Source: CAZMVU01 sp964569295
Lineage (GTDB): Bacteria; Hydrogenedentota; Hydrogenedentia; Hydrogenedentales; JAGMZX01
Assembly (NCBI GenBank): GCA_964569295.1
Contig: CAZMVU010000022.1
Location: 1-37,135 of the forward strand
DNA: 37,135 bases
Direction: 5' to 3'
The position numbers and the translations under genes were made by a program. Positions 16,317 to 23,871 of the stretch are shown piece after piece. Numbering within the stretch: position 1 is the first letter of the stretch; every line of letters starts with the position of its first letter. The notes under the pieces were generated by a model. It did not search any database and was not told the origin of the DNA. It worked only from the letters and a program-made list of their open reading frames with translations.

Positions 16317-16616
16317 ATGGAAAGATTAACGGGCGTATCGTTCATGACGAAGGAACTTGAGGTGCGATTCACGCAGGCAGTTGCAGAAGTGCGGGCACTG
16401 CGGCGCGCACCGGATAAAATAGCGAAACTGCGTTTGTATGGGTTGTACAAACAGGCGACGCAAGGCGATTGCCATAGCGTTCGGCCGGGTATGGACGATC
16501 CCGAAGGCCGCTTCAAATACGATGCGTGGAAAGCCCTGCGCGGCACCCCGCCCGAACAGGCCAAGGCAGACTACATCGCGTTCGTGGAAGACCTGAAACT
16601 GGCCTACTATTCCTAG
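16317..16616 (+). CDS. Acyl-CoA-binding protein (ACBP family)
   Basis: A four-helix protein of 90-99 residues that binds long-chain acyl-CoA thioesters in the cytosol and acts as a pool former or carrier. The ACBP signatures are complete: FTQAVAEVRAL (helix 1), LRLYGLYKQATQGDC (the Tyr and Lys of helix 2), DPEGRFKYDAWKALRGTPPEQAKADYIAFVEDL (the Lys-Trp pair of helix 3 and the Tyr of helix 4). The start is ambiguous. The ATG at 16317 has AGGG at good spacing, while the ATG at 16344 gives the canonical 90-residue length but only a distant GGGCG. ACBP is universal in eukaryotes and patchy in bacteria. The gene stands alone, with the aminotransferase divergent upstream and cstA convergent downstream. 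Confidence 0.9.
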   Translation: MERLTGVSFMTKELEVRFTQAVAEVRALRRAPDKIAKLRLYGLYKQATQGDCHSVRPGMDDPEGRFKYDAWKALRGTPPEQAKADYIAFVEDLKLAYYS

Positions 16617-16738
16617 GCCGGTCTCCCCCTATGCAGGTGATCGCCGTATGGGCACCGTGCTGCCCCCTCCCCCACCACCTTCGCCTTCCCACGAATCAGC
16701 ATTGTTTTGGCCACGTCCTGTTCCTGCGTTGTGCGCCG

Positions 16739-18583
16739 TCAACAGATGTGGGTGGTATCGAACTCGGGCCCGGAAGCCACATTGTTGGCGGCCTCCGCAG
16801 GCAGGCCCGACGCACTGGCGTGGGCAAGCGGCGGCAACGGCGCGGGCAACATCCCCCGCGCACCACGCCACATGAGCACCCCCTCGACAACCATCCAAAT
16901 CTGCATGACAAATATGAAGATAGTCATGGCTACGAGCAGATAGTTGGATTGCTCGTAGAAAGTGGCGAGCTGATGGGCCATGGCCCAGGCCGGCAGCACC
17001 ACCATGAGCGCGAGCGGCGCCATCAGAAACCACACGGGCCGCCGGTGGCGGATGAGGTAGAAGGCCACTACGAGAAACGCCAGGCCCGCCAGCAACTGGT
17101 TGGTCGTACCGAAAAGCGGCCAGAGAATCATGCCGCCGGTGCCCGGCCCGCCAACCGCGCTCGGTATCAACGCGAGCACACCGCCGGTTACCACCGCGAT
17201 GGTGGTCGCCGTGTATTTGTTCGTTATCGCCGGCATGCGCAACGCACCGCCGAGTTCTTGGATAATATAACGCTGCAACCGGGTAGCGGTGTCCAACGTG
17301 GTAGCGGCGAAACAGGCGACCATGACCGCGATGACCGCCGTTGCCAGTTCGAGCGGCACCCCAAGGGAGACGATCATGTTGGCGCTGCCATCCACGAACG
17401 CGCCCACCTTGTCGCCCAGTGTCATGCCGGACCACGAATGGTACACCGCCTGCCACGCCTCGTTCCCGGCCAGCCCGTCGCGCCCGATGCCGATCCCCGC
17501 ACAGCATGCCAGGATGACCAGCACCGCCAACACGCCTTCGAACAGCATACCGCCATAGGCCACATATTGCGCATCCGTTTCGCTGTTCACTTGCTTCGAA
17601 GATGTGCCCGAGGACACCAGCGAGTGGAAGCCGGAAATCGCGCCACAGGCGATTGTGATGAAGAGGAAGGGGAGAATCGGCGGGGCCCCCTCGACCCGCG
17701 TCTGCACCATCGGCGCCACCATCTCCGGGCGCGCCCACACCAGCCCGAGAACCAGCAAACCCAGCGCCACGAAAAGCTGGTAGGAATTGATGTAATCCCG
17801 CGGTTGCAACAACAACCACACCGGCAACACACTGGCCACGAAACAATACACCAGGAGCAATACCGTCCAGATGACCACCGTCGTGCCGAGGCCCTGCAAG
17901 TAGGACATGTCGGCGCCGGCCAGGTTTTCAATACCCAGAAGTGCGCCGAGATCGATGGGCAGCACATATACCCCGAGGGCGACGGCCCCGTACAGCAATG
18001 CCAGCGCTGCCACCGTCGGGACCGCAATACTGCCCGTCGTGCGCCGAATCCACAGGCCAATGCCAACCGCCAGCGGCATGGCCAACCACACCGACAACAC
18101 CGACTCGGGATACTGCGCGAAAATGAGCGCGATAACCAGCCCGAAAATACCGATCACAATCATCAGCGTGAAAAACAGCACCAGCAGGAAAAGCAGCCGC
18201 GCCCGGTTGTTGATCATGCGGCCCGCTACATCGCCAATCGTCATGCCTCGCGAACGCAACGACACGACCAGCGCGCCGAGATCATGCACCGCGCCAATGA
18301 AGATACACCCGAACACAACCCACAACAGCGCCGGGAGCCATCCCCAGAACACCGCCAGCGCCGGGCCAACGATGGGCCCCGTGCCGGCGATCGACGTAAA
18401 GTGGTGCCCGAATACCACCGACTTGCGCGTAGGCACATAGTCGATGCCGTCGTTGACTTCGTGGGAAGGAACGATTCTGGCGGGATCGAGTTGGAAAATC
18501 TTGCGTGCCACAAAGCGTCCGTATGTGTGGTACGCCGCAAAAAACGCCACGAAAGACACAAGAGCGATAAGTATTGTCGTCAT
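16739..18583 (-). CDS. cstA: Carbon starvation protein A family transporter
   Basis: A 614-residue polytopic inner-membrane protein of the CstA/BtsT family, whose characterised members import pyruvate (and peptides in some species) during carbon limitation. The start is the ATG at 18583 (MTTILIALVSFVAFFAAYHTYGRFVARKIF), four bases after GGAGG. The conserved core is clear: GHHFTSIAGTGPIVGPALAVFWGWLPALLWV, GAVHDLGALVVSLRSRGMTIGD, GAISGFHSLVSSGTSSKQ and FAATTLDTATRLQRYIIQE, then GPGTGGMILWPLFGTTNQLLAGLAFL. I estimate 16-18 hydrophobic segments. It is shorter than the E. coli proteins (about 700 residues) but within the range of other phyla. A strong promoter with a leader of about 100 bases lies upstream. 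Confidence 0.93.
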   Translation of the reverse strand: MTTILIALVSFVAFFAAYHTYGRFVARKIFQLDPARIVPSHEVNDGIDYVPTRKSVVFGHHFTSIAGTGPIVGPALAVFWGWLPALLWVVFGCIFIGAVHDLGALVVSLRSRGMTIGDVAGRMINNRARLLFLLVLFFTLMIVIGIFGLVIALIFAQYPESVLSVWLAMPLAVGIGLWIRRTTGSIAVPTVAALALLYGAVALGVYVLPIDLGALLGIENLAGADMSYLQGLGTTVVIWTVLLLVYCFVASVLPVWLLLQPRDYINSYQLFVALGLLVLGLVWARPEMVAPMVQTRVEGAPPILPFLFITIACGAISGFHSLVSSGTSSKQVNSETDAQYVAYGGMLFEGVLAVLVILACCAGIGIGRDGLAGNEAWQAVYHSWSGMTLGDKVGAFVDGSANMIVSLGVPLELATAVIAVMVACFAATTLDTATRLQRYIIQELGGALRMPAITNKYTATTIAVVTGGVLALIPSAVGGPGTGGMILWPLFGTTNQLLAGLAFLVVAFYLIRHRRPVWFLMAPLALMVVLPAWAMAHQLATFYEQSNYLLVAMTIFIFVMQIWMVVEGVLMWRGARGMLPAPLPPLAHASASGLPAEAANNVASGPEFDTTHIC

Positions 18584-18689
18584 ACTGCCTCCGATTGCAC
18601 CGGCACTGTTCCGACCCGGCAAATGCGCCGCGTTGTCCCCGCACTTGCCAAGGCCGGCCAGCCATTAGGTTCCAGCGCGCCTCCGTTTC

Positions 18690-18718
18690 AATGTAGTCAC
18701 GGCCGGGAATAATGTCAA
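18690..18718 (-). promoter_or_regulatory. Promoter for cstA
   Basis: Minus strand: consensus TTGACA (18713-18718), a 17-base spacer and TACATT (18690-18695). The predicted start leaves about 100 untranslated bases before cstA, enough for post-transcriptional control. I see no recognisable riboswitch or CRP-type site. Confidence 0.6.
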
Positions 18719-18764
18719 CCGGTCAGCGCGGAGGCACACGCGAATCGAAGCGCCTTCCCATCGC

Positions 18765-20999
18765 CTATTGCCCGAGCGTTATCGTGGCGGGCTCGCTGAT
18801 AATTCGTGGTTCCGTGTCTCCCGGCAGGCCAGTAAGGTGCAGCGGCACATCGGGCGTGAGGGTGTACTGGATGGCATCATCGGCCTGGACCCATTCGATG
18901 TGCACCGACGCGTCATCGGGCAGCGGCAATGTGCCCTTGGCCCATTCGAGGCTGCCAGGCACGAGCTGGAAGTCGAAGTGGTTGGCGCCGCGATCGAATC
19001 GCGGGTGGAGGCCGAGCGCATAGCGCGTGAGCTGCCATGTGGGACAACCGGCCCATTGGTGGCAATGGCTCCAGCGCGTGTCGAAAACCTCGAGCCAGGT
19101 TGTCGCCCCGGTATCGAGCATCCAGCCCCAGCACGTGCGGTACTGGTCGAGCACGAAGTCCATGCCACCGCGCTCGATAAGCACGGGAAAGGCGTAATGC
19201 GCGAAGTAGGGCGTGATGAGCTGGTTGGACTGCACCTGGGGGTCGCTGAGGCGCGGCGCCCTGGGATCGTTCGGGAAGCACGCAAGGATGTGCCGCTTTA
19301 CATAGCCCTCCGCTGCCTGCGCATCGTCGCCCTCGAAGAAGCCGCGGCCCAACGCGAGCGCCGTGGCATGGTAGCCCAGCGCAGTGAAGCCCGCCTCCGC
19401 GCGTGCGGCACCGATGTGTTCGGCCAGCGTGGCCCGGAGGCTATCGGCGCGTTGTGTGTAAGTCTGGGCATCCTCTTCCTTCTCGAGCCTGCGCGCCCAC
19501 GCCGTCATGGCTTCGAGCGTGTCGAGGAAGTGGAGATTGAGTGCCGGGTCGAGTTCCGTATCCGGCGGATCATAGCCCCAGTCGATGAAATTCCAGGCCA
19601 CATCTTTCGGTACCCCCGGCTCCTCCGGGTCCCGCTCGAGCGCTGCCACATTCGCGGCCGCCGCCTCCCACAGTTCCTCGAGCAATGCTTTGTCGCCGGT
19701 TAACCGGTAGTAGTGCATGCACGCGGTCACCCATTGCGCCGCGTAGCTCGCAAGATACACCGAGCCGCCCGGCGCCATCCCCGCCACGAGTCCGTCATCA
19801 CGCGCGGCCTGCGCACTCTGCACGAGCCCCCGCCGCAGCAGGCGCAGGTCGTCGTAGGCCGCGGCGGCTATGTCCATACCCACGCCCACCACATCGCCGG
19901 TCCATTGGCCGCGTTCCCGGGTGGGATTGTCCGTGAGGGCATCCTCAGCACAGGCCCGCAACGTGTCGATGCCCACCTGCCAGATGCGATCGAGCTGCGG
20001 GTCGCTGCATGCGAAAGCGCCGCGCGCTTCGCCGAAGTATTCACGCTCGATAAAGACCTCCTCCTCGAAGGCGATCTGCTCTGGATTGGCGAGCACATGC
20101 ACATCGAGGTAGCGACCGCCCTTGGGCGTGAGCGGTTCGAATGTCTGCACGCCGCCACGGGCGGCATAATGGTCCATGTTGGCGGAGGCGCCGGCGGAAA
20201 GGTTGATATACGGCGCCACGCGGTCATGGCTCAGGGATTCGGCATAGGCGAACTCAATCACCGCTCCGGCCGGTACATCGAGGGTGAACCGTGGCTTTCC
20301 GAGACGCACGCGGCCGAGATCGTAGCGCCGCCAGACACCCTGCTGGGGAAGCTCGCCCTCGAGATCGCGCAGGAAGAAGCGTGCCGGCGGATCGTCCTGC
20401 GCATAACCGAAGGCATTGGCGAGGGGACCCGCGGCTATGGCTTCGAGTTCGTGGACGACGCGCTTCATGGGCGCAAGGTCGAGTGCCGTGGCTTCCCCCA
20501 CTTCCGGTTCGACTTCGCTAACGGCCGGCCACTCACTGTCCTCGAACTGGCGCGCCCGCCAACCGGCGGGTTTTTTGCGCGTGTCGCACCACGCGATCCA
20601 GCCGAGCTGCGGGTTGATGCGCCGCACCTGAGACACATAGCCATCGAGCGGCACCCCTTTCCAGGCCACCTCGACCGGGCTGCCGCGGGCGGATACATTG
20701 CAGGACAAAAACGGCGGCGCGTTCTCGAGTATGCGCGTATCCACGCCGATGTAATGGGCCTGCACCGCAAGTACATGCTTGCCGGCGGGCAGCGTCAGTT
20801 CACGCACCTCGTACTGCGGGTGACCATGCTCATAACGTGCCGGGCCTTCCGTCAGGTAGCCGCCATCGAGCCAAACCACAAACCAACTCAAGCCGAACAG
20901 GGCAATCTCGACCTGGGCCTGCTCGGCCAACTCGAACTCACCGCGAAACGCCGCATACTGGTCCGGCGCTACGTCTACATCGGCCGCCCAGAATATCAT
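18765..20999 (-). CDS. Alpha-L-rhamnosidase-like glycoside hydrolase (GH78-type)
   Basis: A 744-residue protein, apparently cytoplasmic. I start at the ATG at 20999 (MIFWAADVDVAPDQYAAFRGEFEL) because this is where the family's N-terminal domain begins. The frame runs on upstream but into the bacterioferritin gene. N-terminal beta-sandwich domains (FRGEFELAEQAQVEIALFGLSWFVVWLDG, RYLDVHVL) lead to an (alpha/alpha)6 catalytic domain from about residue 335 (FACSDPQLDRIWQVGIDTLRAC). The acid motif DNPTRERGQWTGD parallels the DCPQRDERxGWxGD motif of GH78, and the later TTWLEVFDTRWSHCHQWAG parallels its conserved His region. A C-terminal beta domain closes the protein. GH78 enzymes release terminal rhamnose; the altered motif leaves the exact sugar open. 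It is divergent from the bacterioferritin gene. Confidence 0.82.
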   Translation of the reverse strand: MIFWAADVDVAPDQYAAFRGEFELAEQAQVEIALFGLSWFVVWLDGGYLTEGPARYEHGHPQYEVRELTLPAGKHVLAVQAHYIGVDTRILENAPPFLSCNVSARGSPVEVAWKGVPLDGYVSQVRRINPQLGWIAWCDTRKKPAGWRARQFEDSEWPAVSEVEPEVGEATALDLAPMKRVVHELEAIAAGPLANAFGYAQDDPPARFFLRDLEGELPQQGVWRRYDLGRVRLGKPRFTLDVPAGAVIEFAYAESLSHDRVAPYINLSAGASANMDHYAARGGVQTFEPLTPKGGRYLDVHVLANPEQIAFEEEVFIEREYFGEARGAFACSDPQLDRIWQVGIDTLRACAEDALTDNPTRERGQWTGDVVGVGMDIAAAAYDDLRLLRRGLVQSAQAARDDGLVAGMAPGGSVYLASYAAQWVTACMHYYRLTGDKALLEELWEAAAANVAALERDPEEPGVPKDVAWNFIDWGYDPPDTELDPALNLHFLDTLEAMTAWARRLEKEEDAQTYTQRADSLRATLAEHIGAARAEAGFTALGYHATALALGRGFFEGDDAQAAEGYVKRHILACFPNDPRAPRLSDPQVQSNQLITPYFAHYAFPVLIERGGMDFVLDQYRTCWGWMLDTGATTWLEVFDTRWSHCHQWAGCPTWQLTRYALGLHPRFDRGANHFDFQLVPGSLEWAKGTLPLPDDASVHIEWVQADDAIQYTLTPDVPLHLTGLPGDTEPRIISEPATITLGQ

Positions 21000-21036
21000 G
21001 TCGTTTTTCCCCGTGCGCACCCGCTTGGGCGGCAGG

Positions 21037-21065
21037 TTGTCCCCGGCTTGCGCAATCAGTATAGT
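21037..21065 (+). promoter_or_regulatory. Promoter for the bacterioferritin operon
   Basis: TTGTCC (21037-21042), a 17-base spacer and TATAGT (21060-21065), about 50 bases before the ATG at 21115. No clear Fur box overlaps it. Confidence 0.55.
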
Positions 21066-21114
21066 TTTCAGTTGGGGGAAAAGTACACGCAACACATGCA
21101 GAAGGAGTAATTTC

Positions 21115-21612
21115 ATGCACGAGAAAAGCGTCGAACTGATGAACAAGGCCGTGGCCGATGAGCTGAGCGCGGTCCACCAGTACATGTATTTCCACTTTAT
21201 CGCGGACGATCTCGGCCTCGATCTGCTCGCCGGCCTCTTCAAGCGCACCGCCATCGAAGAGATGATCCACATCGAGAAGCTGGCCGAACGCATCCTCTTC
21301 CTCAAGGGTGAGGTCGAACTGAGGACGGACGACGAGGTGAAGAAGATTCACGATGTGAAGGAAATGCTCGAACTGGCGCGAAAGATGGAAGAAAGCAGCG
21401 CCATGGACTACAACAAGTGGGCCAATGAGTGTGGACAGAACGCGGACTCCGTGTCGAAGAAACTGTTCGAGGAACTCGTGGGCGACGAGGAACGCCACTA
21501 CGACCAGTACGACAACGAGCTCGAGAACCTCGAGCAGTACGGCAAAGACTATCTCGCCCTGCAGTCCATGGAGCGCAGCCGGAACCAGGGCGGCGGCGGC
21601 GCGGCGGAGTAA
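21115..21612 (+). CDS. bfr: Bacterioferritin
   Basis: A 165-residue iron-storage subunit that assembles into a 24-mer shell, oxidises Fe(II) and stores it as a mineral. All ferroxidase ligands are present at positions two lower than in E. coli Bfr: Glu16, Glu49, His52, Glu92, Glu125 and His128. Met50 matches the haem-ligating Met52, so haem binding at the dimer interface is likely. The sequence ILFLKGE after helix B is also typical. A low-complexity GGGGAAE tail ends the protein. GAAGGAG precedes the ATG by a few bases, and a promoter sits at 21037-21065. The next gene starts three bases after the stop, so the two are probably cotranscribed. Confidence 0.93.
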   Translation: MHEKSVELMNKAVADELSAVHQYMYFHFIADDLGLDLLAGLFKRTAIEEMIHIEKLAERILFLKGEVELRTDDEVKKIHDVKEMLELARKMEESSAMDYNKWANECGQNADSVSKKLFEELVGDEERHYDQYDNELENLEQYGKDYLALQSMERSRNQGGGGAAE

Positions 21613-21615
21613 ACC

Positions 21616-22632
21616 ATGAGCACCACGTATGGCGTCGGTGTAATCGGTTGTGGCTGGGTGGCCGAGGAGTACATCAAGGCCTTTGTGAAGGACCCGCGCT
21701 CGGAAGTCCGGGCGCTCGTGAGCCGGTCTGAGACGCGCCCGCAGGCGTATAAGGCCCGCTACGGCCTCGACTGCATGGTCACACATGATGCGGAGGCCAT
21801 GCTCGAACGCGGCGATATCGACATTGTTGCCGTTTGTACGCCGCATGATGAGCACACGCCCTACGTGGTGGCCGCGGCAAACGCGGGCAAGCACATCATT
21901 ATCGAGAAGCCGGTGGCCCTCACGATGGAAGAGGTCCGCCGGCAGCAGGCTACGGTGCAACAGGCGGGCGTGAAGACGGTTGTCGGCTTCGTGCTGCGCT
22001 GGAACCCGCTCCTGCAAACCGTGGACAGCCTGGTACAGCAGCAAGCTCTGGGCCATGTGTTCATGGTCGAGGTAGACTACATGCACCGCATCTGGCGCGG
22101 GCCCGGCGACTGGCTCGGCACAGCGGAGCAGGGCGGCAGTTCCATGCTCGCGGCGGGCTGCCACGCCGTGGATGCGCTGCGCTGGTTCGCCCAGAGCACG
22201 CCGGTCGAGGTGATGGCCTATTCGGTGAAGACGGAAAACCCGAACGAGTACCCCGGTACCACCACCGCCATCGTCAAATTCGCGAACGGCATGCTCGGGC
22301 GAACAACGAGTTGCTTCGATGCACAAATGCCCTATGTGTTCCATATCGGCGTGTATGGCACGGAAGGCGCCATACGCAACGACAAGGTCTACGCGCCCAG
22401 GTTCTTCCCCGGACAACGGGATTTCATGACCGTGCCCTGTGTACTGCCGGACAGCGGCGATGTGGCGCATCATCCTTTCGAGGGGGAGTGTGCGCACCTG
22501 CTCGACGCCATCGAGAATGATACCCGCCCCATGCCCGACCTTGACGACGCCGCGGAAACTATGGCGGTGTGCATCGCGGCGGACAAATCCGCCGCTGAAG
22601 GCCGCCCAGTGGCCGTGGCACAGGTGGGGTAA
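21616..22632 (+). CDS. Gfo/Idh/MocA family NAD(P)-dependent oxidoreductase
   Basis: A 338-residue soluble dehydrogenase. The N-terminal Rossmann fold has GVIGCGWVAEEYIKAF (dinucleotide loop), VAVCTPHDEHTPYVVAAANAGKHIIIEKP with the conserved EKP lysine, and VGFVLRWNP. The C-terminal alpha/beta domain carries the catalytic-region GGSSMLAAGCHAVDALRWF, with His in the usual position, and YGTEGAIRNDKVY. Family members act on sugars, inositols or sugar acids, and some are glycosidase-like. The substrate cannot be read here, although carbohydrate enzymes lie nearby. It starts three bases after bfr, an odd pairing for an iron-storage gene. The downstream side is the tandem-repeat region. Confidence 0.9.
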   Translation: MSTTYGVGVIGCGWVAEEYIKAFVKDPRSEVRALVSRSETRPQAYKARYGLDCMVTHDAEAMLERGDIDIVAVCTPHDEHTPYVVAAANAGKHIIIEKPVALTMEEVRRQQATVQQAGVKTVVGFVLRWNPLLQTVDSLVQQQALGHVFMVEVDYMHRIWRGPGDWLGTAEQGGSSMLAAGCHAVDALRWFAQSTPVEVMAYSVKTENPNEYPGTTTAIVKFANGMLGRTTSCFDAQMPYVFHIGVYGTEGAIRNDKVYAPRFFPGQRDFMTVPCVLPDSGDVAHHPFEGECAHLLDAIENDTRPMPDLDDAAETMAVCIAADKSAAEGRPVAVAQVG

Positions 22633-22689
22633 GGGTAGGATGCTCTGGGCCTGCTGCCCAGGCTGATATGGTGCGGGCCGCCCCTAAGG

Positions 22690-23030
22690 GGAGGGCGCGC
22701 GTCCCCGCGAGCCGAAACGCGGCGCAAGGCCCCAACCCAGCGCATCCCGGGAGGGCGAGCCGAAACGCGGCGCAAGGCCCCAACCCAGCGCGTCCCGGGA
22801 GGGCGAGCGTCCCCGCGAGCCGAAACGCGGCGCAAGGCCCCAACCCAGCGCGTCCCGGGAGGGCGAGCGNNNNNNNNNNNNNNNNNNNNNNNNNNNNNNN
22901 NNNNNNNNNNNNNNNNNNNNNNNNNNNNNNNNNNNNNNNNNNNNNNNNNNNNNNNNNNNNNNNNNNNNNTCCCCGCGAGCCGAAACGCGGCGCAAGGCCC
23001 CAACCCAGCGCGTCCCGGGAGGGTGAGCGC
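22690..23030. repeat. 60-bp intergenic tandem repeat array (with gap)
   Basis: Direct repeats between the convergent Gfo/Idh/MocA and sirtuin genes. The full unit is 60 bases (22798-22857), containing GGAGGGCGAGCG, TCCCCGCGAGCC and CGAAACGCGGCGCAAGGCC. Copy 1 (22690-22749) starts irregularly. Copy 2 (22750-22797) lacks 12 bases of the unit, including TCCCCGC, and is 48 long. Copy 4 runs into the gap, and the last copy is 22970-23030. Both 60 and 48 are multiples of 12 and of 3, so long open frames cross the array on both strands; these are not genes. There are no spacers, so it is not CRISPR. The copy number is unknown because the assembly collapsed. Confidence 0.9.
22870..22969. other. Assembly gap (100 N)
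   Basis: Exactly 100 unknown bases inside the 60-bp tandem repeat. The arbitrary length indicates a scaffold join where the repeat could not be resolved. Confidence 0.97.
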
Positions 23031-23133
23031 TGGTGACAAGCACCGCGTTATGCCATGGCCCGCAGGCAATGCCGTCGGTTGCGCACCCGCCGATTGTGTC
23101 TAAGGCAAAACCGGAAACACCGGTGTCTGTCCC

Positions 23134-23871
23134 CTATCGGCGTACCCAATTGACGAGCGTGGGCAGGGTGTCTTTCGAAGAGCCTTGCAGGAAGACATCG
23201 GTTACCGTGTTGGTAAACTCGGTCGGCTGTGTGTTGCACTCGATAATGAACGCCCCGTGCTGCTTGGCGGTGAAGGGAATGCCGGCGGCGGGATAGACGG
23301 TGGCGGAGGTGCCCACGACAATAACCACGTCGCAGGTGCTGGCGAGCCGCTCCGATTCGAGCAGCGCCTGATGCGGGATTGGCTCACCGAAAAGGACCAC
23401 ATCGGGTTTCATGGTCAAGCCGCACTCGCACCGCGGGCCGATGTCGGGTTCTTCGGCGGCGTCGAAGCGGCGGTGGGTGTGACACTTGAGGCAGACCACG
23501 CGCTTGGTGTTGCCATGGTACTCGATCACCTTGGTATTGCCGGCTTCCTGGTGGAGGTTGTCGATATTCTGTGTGATAACCGCGTCGAGGTGCCCCATCT
23601 TTTCGAGCTCGGCGAGGGCCAGGTGGCCGGTGTTCGGCGCAATGTCTTCGAGCATGTGGTACAGGTCGAACCACAACTTCCAGGTTTTCTCCGGATCGGA
23701 CATGAAGGCTTCGATGGTGGCGAATTCTTCGGGCGGGTACTTCTCCCAAAGACCCCCGGCGCTGCGAAAATCGGGGATGCCGCTGTCCACGGACACGCCG
23801 GCCCCGGTAAGGGCGATGACCTTATTCGCGCGTGTAATGGCTTGTGCGGTGTTTTCGTAGTCTTGGTTCAT
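23134..23871 (-). CDS. Sir2-family NAD-dependent protein deacylase (sirtuin)
   Basis: A 245-residue cytoplasmic sirtuin that removes acyl groups from lysines using NAD+. The motifs are complete: GAGVSVDSGIPDFRS (23-37), TQNIDNLHQEAGN (100-112), catalytic His119 in YHGN, zinc cysteines C127/C130 and C148/C150, then FGEPIP and GTSATVYPAA. The second zinc pair is spaced CxC rather than the common CxxC. The start is the ATG at 23871, which overlaps the serS stop as ATGA, so translation is coupled to serS. An upstream in-frame extension runs antisense-like through serS and is rejected. No acyl-CoA synthetase, the usual sirtuin target, is adjacent. The 3' end touches a GGGGACAGACACC-type sequence. 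Confidence 0.92.
   Translation of the reverse strand: MNQDYENTAQAITRANKVIALTGAGVSVDSGIPDFRSAGGLWEKYPPEEFATIEAFMSDPEKTWKLWFDLYHMLEDIAPNTGHLALAELEKMGHLDAVITQNIDNLHQEAGNTKVIEYHGNTKRVVCLKCHTHRRFDAAEEPDIGPRCECGLTMKPDVVLFGEPIPHQALLESERLASTCDVVIVVGTSATVYPAAGIPFTAKQHGAFIIECNTQPTEFTNTVTDVFLQGSSKDTLPTLVNWVRR

Noticed and set aside
16526..18712. 728-codon plus-strand open frame antisense to cstA
   Set aside because: His/Arg/Gln-rich nonsense-like composition; the opposite strand encodes a clear CstA transporter.
22690..23030. CRISPR-like array
   Set aside because: Units are contiguous without unique spacers and no cas genes are present; it is a plain tandem repeat.
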